A DNA stretch of 64,000 bases from Yamagishiella unicocca (lineage: Eukaryota > Chlorophyta > Chlorophyceae > Chlamydomonadales > Volvocaceae). Within the stretch, counting starts at the first letter, position 1; each line of letters starts with the position of its first letter. The stretch is from the NCBI GenBank assembly GCA_003116995.1, contig BDSL01000117.1, positions 186,001-250,000 on the forward strand, given 5' to 3'. The notes under the pieces were generated by a model. The model saw nothing but the letters and a program-made list of their open reading frames with translations. It did no database searches and was not told the origin of the DNA. A program made the position numbers and the translations under genes. This document shows positions 23,063 through 37,700 of the stretch, in pieces.

Positions 23063-23819
23063 GTGAGCTGTCAAGCAGTTTCGCCCGAGCCCCTGCCGCC
23101 CCGCGTTTGCTCTACACCGGATACCTTCGTAACCCCGATTTGCTTTTAGAGCTGCTGGTGCACGTAGATAGGGTACAGAGGCGACGCACGCGTGCTTGCT
23201 TAAATCCTGTTCCATAAATGCAGCGGATGGAGCGCGGGATGGCGGCTGCACCCGCCCTTTACACACCATTTTTTCAATTACTTCGTAAATTGCTATTACG
23301 TACGATCATATTGAGGACAGAGGCACATATATACTACGTAGTGAGAGAGCCCGCCATCCAGTGGCGGAGGTATCGCATCGGTAATAATATGTATGCATGG
23401 GCCCGCCGCCCGCGCGCCGCGGTCGCTCTATCTTACTTGCCATCCAATTGCGTCGGCCGGCTTATTACTTGGGAACCGCCGAAGTAAGATCATTTAGGAA
23501 GACACACATACACCCCCCAGCCATTTATTCGTTATTGGATCGTAACGGGATGCTGCTCCCGCCGGATAAGCCCTAGAGACAAAAACTTTGCATCATCTTT
23601 TGGTGGAAGGACCGCATTCGTTCGTTTTAAATAGTAGTGAAGGACATCATTCGTTCTTATGTCTGCTGCATGCGCGCGTGTGATTGCTGCGTGTTTATGT
23701 GTATGTACCCAGTATGCAAACTGACCGATGTAGTCATTCGACTATTATTACTTCTGTACTACAGCCTCTTATGACATAGCTCTCGTCATTGCTGGGTAGT
23801 GTTTAATGGCGCCGACGGA

Positions 23820-24330
23820 GCCTTGGCTCGAGGGGAACAGGAGGGGGAATGACCGGAGAGGCCGCTGATTTGGACCTTACACTGCAGGAGAGCACACCAC
23901 CGCCGAAAAACCCGCTGCGCGGCGCCGCGCACCGCCCGACCCGGGCGACCGCGGGCCGCCGCGCGCAACACAAAAACACCGGACACGCGGCGCGGCCGAC
24001 CAGGCCTCAAAACACAAGACCCCAACCAGGCCAGCGGGGACCCCAACGGGCCCCAGAAAAGCCGGTGAGAACCGAACGAAACCCGAACAACAAAACCGAA
24101 ACCCCAAACGCGCGGAGGGCTGGCCCCTTGCCGCACACCGGACGGAGGGCTGGCCCCTTGCCGCCCCAACGGTCGCCCGAAGCGACAGCCCCAACGCCCG
24201 GGAAGCCCCCCCACCCCGAGCGAAACCCCACATCCCTGACCGACACACGCCGCGTGAAGACGCGAATGTAGCAGCGCCCTATGGTCACCGCCACCGGGCC
24301 AGGCCGGGAGTTTTTTCCTGCAGGGGGGTG
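23820..24330. repeat. GC-rich block, probably a dispersed repeat
   Basis: Base composition changes abruptly to very GC-rich between AT-richer flanks. A 23-bp segment (GCGGAGGGCTGGCCCCTTGC...) is present twice at about 24111-24170. Both strands are open for over 100 codons, which is expected from composition. The translated low-complexity peptides (RRAGPLPHTG type) suggest a repetitive element, not a gene. Confidence 0.45.
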
Positions 24331-25799
24331 GGTGGGAAGTAAAAGCTAATAACGAGAAAAACGACAGTAGCGCTCTCGCTGTGAAGGCAGAATGCCGAAA
24401 CAGGGAGAGCGCCCGAAACAATGACTCGAGCCATATGTACGGCTTCCGTACAGAACCAGGCTTAGAGGCTATGATCTCTGTGTTCCACCGCCTCTAAGCT
24501 GTAAATCTGCTTAACCACGTGACTATTTACATACGTAATAGGTATGCACGCACTCGCTCCGTCCTCCCTGACAAATTGGCATGTATGTAGACGATCGACT
24601 GTGCTTGCAAAAAATTAGCAAGCAATTAAGCTAGCTATTATTAGCTCATGGGGTAATAATGCTATAGTTTCCTTTCCTTAGCATAGTACAGCTTAATGCT
24701 GCTTGCTTGGGGCGGGCTACGTACTAGGACCGTTTGCATATTGGCTGTGGTTATCCAGCTGCGCAATTATTGCGCCCCGATCCGTCCTGGATGGTGTATG
24801 CATGTGTAATGCGTGTGCCCGAGGCCTTTCTTACTGTCTTGAAAATGAAACGCTTACTTATTATAATGGAGGCGTGCAGCAGGCCGTCGAAACCCGTGCC
24901 CCGCCCCTCAATCGGGTGTTAAGGTCATGATACAACAGCATACGTACGCATATGTCGGTACAATACGTATGTACATACGTAGGTTCGTTTATTTATTTTA
25001 AATCGCAAGTAAGGGATGCTCTTACTAGGTATTAAGATAACAGCATGCATGCAGGCGCGCCCTAGCTATCTACTTATACACATACAAGTAATAAGCACGC
25101 GAGGGTAAGAAATCGCGCAAGCAAGCTACGCATCAGGCAATCAACATGCATACATGTGCATATGCACTCAGCTGCTAGATAGCAGCAGTGTGTTTGCGTC
25201 CACATTAGCAAGCAATAACTAATCTTGCTCATTAAGGACGCAGGCAAACTCGCGTCGAACGCCACCCTGCTGCCTAGCCTGCCCTCGTAGCCTCGCTCCC
25301 ATCTTTTATTTTGCTTCAGCCACAGGAATGTTTATCTACATACGTGACACTTATTTATTCCGAAACTACGGTTTATCGTAAGCGTTTCACTATTGGTTCT
25401 CCCTTTAATACGTATCAAATAGCCTACGTACACCGAGCGACCTCCTTGATTTTCCTTTTGATTGGATACCCCCTTGCGTTCAACCTCGTATTTCATTTGC
25501 TGCAAGCTTATTACATGCGTTGCAGCATGTTGCAAATTGACCTCACTATAGGTAGGTAATACGTAATTATTCCTCTTCGACAGCCAGCAAACTACCTTCC
25601 CATCGGCCCTTCCATCTATCCTGCCCATTGTATTATTATATATTCTCGTAATAACAACCCCCGCTCGCTCATCGCTCGCTCGGGTCAACAAGCAATGCGT
25701 GCGCCCGCCCGCGCCCCGCACGCACATGTCTGTATGTGCCGCGCGGTACCTAACAAATAAAGGTGTAATCACGAGCATCATTCTGGAGGCGGTCATCAG

Positions 25800-28700
25800 G
25801 ACAGGACAACTCTCGAGCTGTGGAATGCCACTATCCGAGCCATCGCCCTGTGCGACTCTGGCGTCGACTTCATCGTAAGTAGATAGGCCCGCTGTGTATC
25901 AAGAAGTAGTAAGAACCATTGCTTGCTTACTACGTTCTATATGCGTGCGTGCATTTTCCTTTTTGCACCAACGGCGGGTTTCCGTGCCTACCACACACTC
26001 TGGGAATGGGCTGGTCCGTTTCCTCTCTGTTCCAGGGGTGTCATCATACACTGCTGTAAATTGCTCTTACGGAACCAATCAACTCCATCCGTCGATCGAC
26101 GCAGGGCCCAAAACCGCCGATAGCTGCCCGCGGTACATATTTCTCATCGGGCAGCCTCCGAACCTTTTCACGGATGCTTGGCGCGTTCTGTAGCGCAACG
26201 GGCCTGCACTACAACATTACGTCGCCAACGCTCGCGCAGGTGAGCGTGTTGCGTACGCACGCCGCGGTTTCTTCGTTGTTCAATAAACTTACAATACGGC
26301 TGTAATTTTATCGATAAGAAAGTCAAGGAAACGTTAAGCATGCATCGCTTTTATTATGTGTGTGCATGTGTGGCTGCTCTGGGCGGCACTACGGTGTAAG
26401 TAGTGCACGCAGCCCAGCAGCCACACGCTCGTTGACACGGCAGTAGTAGTACGCACTGGCAAGCAAGCAGGGCACATACATACAAATATATACGTACCTG
26501 CCCGCGCGCCGGTTTCCTTTTCAACACCGATAGGTCGGCTTAGTATCTAGCGCGCGGTAAATCAACAATTAACCACAGACACCTACCCTGCCTGCTGCAA
26601 ATTTTATTACTCACGCGTACCCGTTCCTGTAAATAAATAGGCACGGACGTGCGTGCACCCATTTGCAACTTGGTTTACGTTCTGCTTCGTTCTGTTAGTT
26701 TGTTTCATTTACCTCTATGTTTTAAACTACTCTCAACATTCTCCTGATAGTGCCTTACCTACGTACGCAACTATCTAGGTATGCATGTAGGGAAACAAAG
26801 CATTACACATACATGATCGGAAAAAATGCGTACAGGATCCGTGTATGTGTTGAATGGAGATACCCCTGTATGTGGCACTCTGTAGCCAACAAACAAATGT
26901 ACCAACGTATGTACAGTACCGACAACTGCTTTCCATTTTGACATACATACACTGCTGATGACATTATTGCTGCCGCGCCACGTGACCAGCAGCAGTGTGC
27001 ATACTTACTTGTCCTTGCTTGGTTTTCCTCCTTACCATACATCACGTACGCACACACCTGATAGCTGGTGATTATTAATGGATGCGTGCAGTACCAATCG
27101 CGCCGCTACCGCATCGGGGATGTACTGCCGGACGCCGAAAATCCAGGACCCATTGACTTTTGGATGATATCAGCGGAGGTGGGTGATCGATCGATCGCTC
27201 CAGGGCCGGCGCGTCTGACGCACCATCCTATCCAGCCAGCAGCATCCGAGCCTCCTGTTCTATATGTATGTTCATTCGTTCTTCGTGCTTGTCGTGGATC
27301 CCTGTAACCTGCAAAATCTTGCTGATCACGGCATTGAATATATACGTAATGGTAAGAGGTTACAGTGCGTGTCCTCAAGCCCGGGCGAACTAATATCCCA
27401 ATCGCAAGACAAGGCCCGCGATCGATGGGAACGCACGCACGCACATCCGAGCTAAGCGATGCATGCATGCTATCAAATAAATCTTCGGTGGACACGTGCG
27501 TATTACGTACATAAATTCCACTTCAATGCCCCAATCAAGCTGGCTAGCGAGCGAGCGACCGATTGATCGATAGACAGCGAAGGACGTAATGAGACGCACT
27601 GTATTACAATAGACAGTAGTGTGTCTCATGCGGCAAGAAATTGCTTGCCGCATTTGGCGGAGGAAGCGCACCCCGTAATATGCATTTTGGAGCTCCTGAA
27701 AGATAGAGGAGCCTTTTGAGGCGAAATAACATGGAAATGGCAAATCGGGTTAACGGATGAAGGCGTGTGGAGGGCGCGCTGAAAACCGCCCTTTTGGGGG
27801 ATGGAAATTTTACGTAGCAGGATATACGTAGGTAGGCGAAAATCTGATATACACGAGAGGAATGCCGAAAGTGCTGAAAATTACGTCCAAACATTACGAT
27901 AGCGAATATTAATTGGATGGTGGGACGTAAAACCTTGCGTGGGTGATTGCTTGCTTACTTGGTTGGTTCTTACCCTTGGAGGGATGGTCCAGCGCTGATC
28001 CCAAGAGGTGTTGAAGAGCCGTAGATACGTAAGACTGCTGGAAGCAAAACTAGATTTTGTGATTATTGTTGGATTTGCTTTTATTATCTGCTGTACCTGG
28101 GTAATACTACAAATTATGTAGAAAAGGAGGATTAGGTGCGTGTAGTATGTACTGCTGCATGTGCCTGTACCAAATTAATAAAAGTAAGTCACTACCTAAC
28201 GACGCCCCGGCACGCACGCACGCAATGATATTTGGATGGCTGGGCGGGAGGCGGCCAGTATGTAATGGATAACCTGTTGTTAAAAACACTGCGGGTATAT
28301 ATCTGTATAACCATGCATGGGCAAGGCGCTTCCGTGTGTAGTATTTACTCATGCACCAGGTGTTAAAAAGAGGAGGTTTACTCATCAAGGTACGTATGTA
28401 AGTGCAGCCCTCCGTGCATTCCTAAAGCCAGCTTCCTGCTGCGTCGCATACAATCAATGTATTACGTCGATCCTGTTGATTTATGATTTATAATGTCTCA
28501 CGCCGATCCTGCTGATTTATGAACCTCCATCCGTCGGAATCCCGCTGATGATGAATCCAGGTGTTCGGGCTTATCGAGGCAACTGATTTGTTTATCGACA
28601 CCACACTATTACTCTTGAACGACCCAGGATACAAGGCGAGCGACATCCCGGTTGCTTGGCGGTGCGTGGCGCGCGGTGCGTGGGTAATAACACATATGTA

Positions 28701-31700
28701 CGTACATACACATATCCTGTAAGAGTTTCAGTTTTCGATACGATTACACACATGAATGTCTCTTTCTTCTTAAACTACTACATGTATGTAAAAGCCTTGC
28801 TGGCTGGACAAATAATGATTTAAGAGGGGGAAGTGATATGCTTACTTTAAGGAGAACGAAACATGTATGCTTGTGCATTGATGCCACGCAAAAACATGTA
28901 TGTCCACTAGCCTTAGTGTTTAATTGATTTGGAATGTATGGAAAAATCCTTGCCTTCATAGTGCAGAAGCGTTTCATCGGCCGCTTATGTGCCTTCGAAA
29001 CATAAGCGGCCGATATGTGGGTTCCTTTACTCTACCTGTGTTCATGCACCAAAACCATGCATCCGGATTGCTTGCTTGCCCGCTTTCCTTTCCATGCAGA
29101 CTGCTGTAATAAGTTGTTGTGTGCTTGCCTTCGTTGCACGTTACGGTAGTCAGATGAAGTATGTAAGACGCGAAGTTTATTTATCAAAATTTCTTACTAA
29201 TGCTGCTGTAAGCATGAAAAGGCGTAACCGCGGATGACATTCTTACTAATGCTGTAAGCATGAAAACGCGTAACCGCGGATGACAGGAAGGCATAAGATC
29301 CCCAGCTTACAAATGCATCGGCACATACAATAGTATTCTCTGTTGTTGATTTGCTGCCTGCACTGCTGCTGGTACCTGCAGGGCGGCAATGTCAGGAGCT
29401 TGGAGCGGTAATGACTACCGCTCTGTCCCGATGACGGTGCTGCCCAGCCACCTGTACTACCGCGCCGACGTCTTCACCGCTCACAACATCCGTTCACCTC
29501 CGCACACGTGGGATGACGTCATTGACATTGCGAAGCAGTTCGGCGGCAGAGACCTGGTAGGTGCGACTTTCCTTCGGACGATGATAGTGAGTGAGCATAT
29601 GTCCTCGCATATCGCGCTTGCTTGCTTTCGAGTATGTATTACTTAGGACGAATAAGCAGTGTATTTTATTTTACACATACATATATAGCGATTTTCCTTG
29701 AGTGTTTGGTTGATGTGTAGCTACAGATAGAAGCCTATCTCACTGTTTGGTTGGTGTATATATAGCAATCTATAACATGGCCATGCATAATGTCATATCT
29801 ACAGCCATAATATTAAATGTAAATCAAGTTAAAAAATTTGTTGGGATAACTAAAGAATATGTACAGTAGTCTCTTTAAAAGGTATGTTATTATAATGTGT
29901 AATAAATAGCATGTTGACTGGAGATCTCCAGAATTGTATTTTAACAGAACCAACCTACTGTTCTTTTCCTGCTGTAATCTAAGCAAGTACCGCCGAAGCA
30001 AGTTTCTCATGGGGAAAGTAATTTCAAGCTTACCATGACCTAGGGTTTGTTTTTATTCATTTGTTTTATTCATACAACATTATTTTGAAGTCTGTTTAAA
30101 CTACCCCTTCAGGATGTAGATCTCCCGCATTCAGCAGGGATCATTGTAAATACTCACTACAGGTAGTTGCTAAGCTACGAATGAGAATAAGGTTTTACAA
30201 ACTACGTAGGAACTACGTATCTATATACATAGTTTCCGCTATTTTGATATAGGTATTTTTATAGTATTTCCATAGTAATGCTCCAAGCAATGCCCTTGTA
30301 AGGTGTATCCCCCCTTGAATGAAACAGAGTTAAACTGTTCCCCTAACGGGTATGAAAATGTCCTCCATTGAGTATTTACGTACAGTCGTAGTATTACAGT
30401 AGTCGCAGTAAAGCTACGTACCTCTGGTGAGCATACGTATTCGATGATATTCATATAAATACTCATTTATTTGAAATGCTCATCAGAGGTAAGCGGACAG
30501 ATATCGGTGTACTCGCTTTCATTGGTGTTAACCTTGATCATCACGCGTGGCATTCCTGCCTCCTTTCATAGTGCATACACGCAATGGTACGTACATACGC
30601 CTAATCATTTGCAGGACGGGGACGGTCAGGTCGAGATTGGGATCTGCATGGACATCTCCGCTGGTGGGTGCGTGTATTTTGCGTATGCGTATGGTGCAGT
30701 GCGTGTGGAGACCACCATCTGCATGTGTATGCCGCCGTAAGTGACATTATTACTACGTACTGCTGGGTCTGTCTGTCGTATACTCACGCACGGCGGGCAG
30801 CTGGGGGTTGGAACTAATAACGAACGATGGCTTAAATCGAGCGAAGGCTTCATTTATAATATATAATGGCCAGCAGCTAGCACGCACGCACAAGCAAATT
30901 CTGGTTGTACGGAGCACGGACCCATACCCGTCGCGCGCTTTGTGGCTGTGGACGTTTGTGATGAGCGTTTTCCCTTACGTACTTCCTCAATAACCGAATA
31001 ATGATGCGGCCGGCGCGCCGGACGTACGTGCGCAGCGTATGCGTTGCACTACTGCTGCACTGCGCAAGCAACGTGCGTACATATATATGTAGCGTGCGTG
31101 CCCTACTACTGCACGCAGTCGATGCGGCGGCTGGTGAGCGAACGAACGTACGAACATACATCCCGTTGGTGCGGGCATATAGGTAGGGGCGGAGTCCGCC
31201 CCTAGCTGAAGTTCCCCACCCCCTTAATACACGCCAGGCTCCGGCCGGCGTAATAATAATATTATTATTACGAACATACACGCCTTCTTAAGGAACGCTT
31301 ATTACATGCTTGATGGCTCTATCTCGATCGGCAAAAAACAACAGAACATTTGCCGTGGCTCGCTCACTATCTAATGATGTACAAAAACCCGCACCTATCT
31401 ATCTACGTACGTACGTATACGTACCTGGCTACGCGCGCGGCTTCGTGAAACCCTCCCATCGTGCATGCGCGCACGCACGTTCCTAGGGTGCGGTTACGAC
31501 AGGGAATACTTCCTTACCATCCTGGCCAGCATCGTCCAGCTGCGCGGCACCACGGACGGCATCATCTTCGACCCGACCGACCTGCGATTGCTGGCGCAAG
31601 GGGCGGCGCTGCGGGAGGCTGTCCGCATCTTCAGAGAACTCCGTGCGCACGGCATTCAGGACGATACGAGGCCGTGCTTCACGGTGTACAGCGAGTACCA

Positions 31701-34700
31701 TATGAAGGGCGCTTGCCTCATGACGATTGGTCTTCCAGTGGCATTCAAGGTACGCCATGCATGCATGCGACGGTCGGCGGCACATCCATTTTACTTGCGT
31801 CCCCGCTGATCGGCAGCAGCTAGCGTTACGATGGAAAATCGCTTTTATTATTGTTCAGGCACTGCGATTACAGTGTTTGTATTAGATAGAAGAACAAACG
31901 TAGTAATAGTACTCGTATGCATGTCGCCGGCGGAAATTATTAACTTATTTGTAATTATGTTTTACATGCGTAGCTTGCCCATGTTCCTCCCCCACGCACG
32001 CGCAGCTGGGCAGCTTTCCGGGCGCCTCCCCCCGGCTGCGCGGCAACATCCGGACCGCTGCGCTGCCTGGCTCGGCTCTCGTCCTGGACCGCGCCACGGG
32101 GGAGCTGGTGCGCTGCACCCGGGAGCTGTGCCCGCACGCGGACAGGGTGGTGCGGCAAGATTCAGGGGAGGAGGTAGGTGCGGATGAATATGGGTTGATG
32201 GATTGGGTAGAAAGGCGAACTGCTGATATATGGATAGATAGAATGGCTAAAATATAATATAGCTGCTATGTATATATATACCCACATACCGAGTAGCAGC
32301 AGCATGCACGCATGCTTCTGATGCTGCGTAATCGATACCATGGATACCGTACATACGTGGTGCTATCTAATGATGCGTAAGTAGTGCTAATGGTGTGTGA
32401 TGATGTATGCGGCTGATGACCGATGATGATAGATGATGCGACTGACACGCACATATATGTGTGTATGTTGGATTTACTCCCTACCTATCTACATGTCGCT
32501 TAATTATCAGCTGCCGTTGGACTAACCATGGGTTAACTTCATACGTATCCATACAAAACGTATGGCCATATTCGCTTTTGCGTTCTGCTACAGTGGGGTC
32601 CCGCCGTTCCTCCATTGCAATAGGAACTCACGTAAGCAATAAATAAACCTTGCACTCATGTAATAAGGAACAAATAATAAACCTGTGTGCATTATTATTG
32701 CTGTCCGATTCGTTCAGCAGGAATGTGGCTAGATAGATAGCTATCAGCGGCGACATATATACATACACATACATATATGGTTTTAGGTAGATAATACGTA
32801 TAGCTGTATTACATAGTTACATATACACGCACTAAAGTCCTATTGGTGTATGCTTTGGATCCATGCCACATGTACTTCATTCGCAGGTACTTGTGAACAA
32901 AATTGTTTCTTTCGACACAATCAGCTTCGTTATCAACAGGTTCACGCCAGCTTACCGGCAGGCCGCGGCGTTCATTATGCTGGCGAACCTGACGGGTCCA
33001 GAAGCCCACAAGCGACTCGTCCTGGACTATGCGTCAGGTACGTAGGTGCATGCGCTACGTACCAGCATGGCGGCTGATAATATGCGATATAGGAGGGTTT
33101 TTCCAGGCTAATAACGACTCCCAAGCAGATCGGAGTAGGCGCGTTCGGAAGAACTGGGAGCGCCAAGCAATTTGGGAACCTATGTATGTACGTATTGAAA
33201 AGTCAGATCGGGTGTATGCACACGCACCCGACCGCATCGATCTGTTTATGCAGAGGTAAGCCCCACTCGGGAATCGGAGCTCAACTCAGATGACTGGATT
33301 GCCGCCGGATATGAGGCCAGCAATACACATTCATTCCTTGGAGAGGTGCGTTTTATTGTACGCATGGTCGGCGGGTTTTTCCACCAGCCAGCCTGCCGTG
33401 GTTCTGAACGTGAGCGATGTATATTTAAATACCAGCAGCAGGGGCGTGGCCAGCACGCCAGGTGCGGATGGCTGGGCTGCTGGTCGGTTGTGTTGAGATA
33501 ACAGACACATGCGCATGGTTTTGAAGGTTTCGACGTAATTGTTTTTTCAGCACTTACTACCGCGCGCATCCATGCATGCACGGCAGTGCGCACACACGGC
33601 GCAGGACGGACCCACTCGCTTGTAGAGGTCAGCCGACCCCCACGGGTGGCATTATTAGTAACTGCTGAAAACTAGCCATAACCGTCGTCGACATGTAGAT
33701 AGTAGGGTGCGTGGGGTATGTATACATAAGTATCTACACGACTAGGTACGCGTACCACCGTGGATGTACTATGTACTCGCTCGGCATCCGTCTGCTGCGG
33801 ACGTTTGGGTTTGGCTGGATGTGCACCGCACCGTCGGTAGTGATGAAGAGGTTCTTTATTAATTGAGCTTCTGGCTGCTCAACAAGTAAGTGCATACAGC
33901 CTTCACATGAAAATAATTGGTTATATAATTATAAAATTATATTTTCATTTATATTTTACATGTTATACACATATTTTAATTGTTAATATATGTTTTATTT
34001 TTCATTTTACGGTGTGTTGCTTGACACTAACCTTGCTGACGTTTCGTTATCTATCTATCTATCTACCGCCACACACGCAGTACCGCGCCACGATGGGGAA
34101 GCCCAACATATTCTTCGACCTTCGATTTGTGGGCACATTTCCCTATAAGTAAGTGCCAGTCGTCAGATCAATCCATGTTGGTATTTCCCTACTGCTCTGC
34201 GATCTCTGTATGTGTAGGAAGGATCACGCCGCCTATCTACATTTAAATGCGAGAGAAAGTGATCAGGTAGTGCAATGCCATTATTCGGTCCGCCCTATCT
34301 ATACGCGCGCCTTCATCGAGTGACATCTTATTCGCTCATTGCCCAGCACGCAATCGAGCTCGATGGTGTTGTGTCAGGAGGGGCGGGGTGGTGCGTGGCG
34401 GAAGTGATGATGGACGAGGAGGCGTCTAGGAAATGCCATCCTCGCTGTCTAGCTACCGCGCGCCACACCTGTTGTATGTGCGCGCTTACTCCTCCATGCA
34501 CTAAAATTCAAGACACCGACCGAGCGAGACTGCTGGGTTGATATCGTTCATTCGCTCCACCGACTTGTGTACGTAGTACTACTACCATCATTCATAATAC
34601 GTGCCATCAAGCATACATATATAATACGTACCATCATGCACGCATAATATATACGTACCATCATACGCACGTACCTATTTTTGCGGCACGCGCGCAGGGA

Positions 34701-37700
34701 TCGCCTGGCGCTGTTCATGAAGGCGGTGGTGCAGGATAATGCGCCGTATGATGCAGCTGAAGCAGACTACGCAAAGGACACTGAGGAGCTGGTGAGCGGC
34801 CTCGGGGGCGCGCACTTCTTGCTCCCGCAATACCGCAAGTCGCTGGGTATTGTGGAAGTGGCTAGCGCTGCTGCTGTTAACGAAGGCCCACACCACCAGG
34901 TATGAACGTCGTCACATCATGACGACGGATGTGACAAGCTAAGATACACTATTTTTATGCCATGCATGCGTGCCCCGCTTGCTCATGCTTGCGTACGCAA
35001 TGTCGTCGTGCGTGTACCACTACTGTGCTCACCCGTGTATGTAGTGCAATTCCAGCAGCTAGATAGCCCACCGGCGTTTGTTGTATATATGTATCCGTCC
35101 ATGTATATACGTTTTCCGACCGACCGGCCGACGAACCTACTAGGATGTACAGTCATATTCGCTCGGTCGGCCGGTTTTCTTTTAATTGTTCAACGTTTCG
35201 CTAATCAGCATTAATAGCGAAGTAAGCGTGCCCTACGCATATGAACATCTACACATGCACATCTATCTACATTTATGTACACCAACGCATATGTATGTGC
35301 ATGTACACAAGTATACGTTGCACATATGTACAGATACGCTTGTTACTACTACCGGCACTGGCAAGCAAGCAAGCAACAATTCAACATCCTGCTGCCGCCT
35401 CGGCAACGAACCACCTGCGCCGCAGCCTCGCCCTGATGTCGCTGGCCCTTCCAACACGCTACTCATGGTTACCGTGGCAATCATTGCAGCCGTCGCCCTC
35501 TTCGTCATCGGAACGTTCATGCTGTTTCGGGCGCTCAAGCACTCACGGCGCAAGGCGCGCGTTGTGTCCATGGATGCGCCAGGGCCTGGCGAGGTGGTCC
35601 TATGCGTCACGGATATTCAGGTGATGGGACCCGAGCGCGAGGGTCGGCATCCGATGGACGGGACGGAACCGTGAAGTAAACTGAGACTGGAAGGACACAC
35701 GGCTCGCTGCTGCTGCTGCTGGGAATGCGACATACCCACCTATCTACCATGAGCCGGTACATAGTCTTTTGCGCTCGCCGTGCTATCGAGTGCCTGCTCG
35801 CTATCTACGTACCCGTCGCGCGCCGCTGCTGCGCCCCTACCTCGCTATCAGCAAGTACTCCGCCGCCTATGCACTTCCTACTACGTACTGACCCTACCCC
35901 AACACACGGACAATGGCCTCGCTCCCTCAGGACTCCACGACGCTGTGGGAGACGCTCCCCGCCGACGTGTGCCAGACGGCCATCCAGCTGCACCACATGG
36001 CCATCCGGAAGTACGCCAGCCTGCACAAGGGCTACGAGAGCGCCACGGAGGGTGGGTGCGGGCGGGCGGTTGGAGGGATGCAGGCCGCCTGGGCCACCTG
36101 TCTTTAATCGGGTAGGGCGCAGGAGCAGCACGCGGGCTGTCTAATCAGGGCGGGCAGCTCCCGCGCGAAGCACTGCACATCCAATGCTACGCACGCGTTG
36201 GTTGCTGTTTGGGGAATCAGGAGTTCGCTTCGTGCGCTTGTCTTTGTATTATTAGGCAGGGAAACACCGATCGCTTAATATGTTCAACCCGTACGCCAAC
36301 GCAAGTAGTAATAGGAGACCAGGAGAAAACTAAGGAAAAGGTGAAAACGCAAAAGGACATGGTATATATGTCTGTGTGGCTGGTGCTTTTGGATCAACTT
36401 GACATCTCAACCAGCTGCCGTCGAGGTGATTATTATACGGCGGACGGCCGCGCTCGGCGGCATGGATGGCAAGCAACAACGCCTTGCCTGTAGCTACTAT
36501 TTAATGCGGAAAACCTGCCGACACGTACTGCTGAAAGTTAGCCCGTCCCAAGTAACCCACTGAACGAAACCCCTCAGGTGATTCCTTCATCCTTGCCTTC
36601 CACACCGCCATGGACTGCACCCGGTTCGCGCTGCGGACGCAGCAAGCCCTCCTAGAGCTGGACTGGCCGCCCGAGCTGCTAGCCAGCCAGCACGCGTCAA
36701 GCGTATCCGTAACATGCGATGCAAAGGCGTTGCAACACTGGACTCGGTATGCCTGCGGCCCAACGGTGACTCAGGCGTTGCAGCGCTCGGCTAGGCATCA
36801 CAAGCAGGCCGATAAGGTGACAGCGGATACCGAGCAGCAGCAGCAGCTGGCTTCGCGGAAAGCCGCCGTGGCAGCAGACGACGGATGGGACGCTAATAAC
36901 AACCCGAGTGTGCTGTCCGGCGGCGCCAACGCGCAACGGGCAGTGGCTTACTTGCCGTCACCCGTAGGCACCTGTAATGAGCAACCAGCGCCTTATTACA
37001 CGGGCCCATGCACAGCAGCAGGTCCTGGGGGTGCATTATCGCTGCCGGCGCGCGCTTGGTCAGAGGGAACGACCATCAATCCGGCTCCGGATCCCTCGTT
37101 CTCCACAGCCACCAATACGGTGGATCATTCGGGTATGCCGTCTCCCACATTCGCGGAACTCTGCGGCGGCAATGCCGGGCACGTGCTGGCTTCCTGGCAT
37201 GGGCCCGAGACGACTTGCCAGCAGCAGGAGATGGACAATAACGCAGCAGGGACGACGGCGTCTGCGCTGCTGTCATTCCCCCAGCAGGAGCAGCAGCAAC
37301 GGGAGTCCAGCTTTCTGGGCCAGCAGGGCCAGCCCTCGCATACCGCCGGGCCACGAACACAGCCATTCCCTGCGCCAAAGGGCGCCCCGTGCCTGCCGGT
37401 CAGCGACTCTATACTGCTATCGACCAACAGCCGTGACCCTGGACGACTAGCAGCCCCATCAGCAGTAGTACATCAGGAAGAGCCAGCGCACCCATCAGCG
37501 CCGCTTACGATCCCGCAGCATGTCCACGTTCCCTCACATCGCCACACAGCGACGGGCGTGGCTTGCAGCGGTTTCCGGGGCCCACGCGGCAACATCTTCA
37601 CCAGGAGCTTGAGGATGAAGGGGTTGGGGGTCACACACTCGCTCCGTGGCGACAACACCGCCATGGGTGCAGGCGAGGGCCATCGGCAGCAGCAGCAAGG

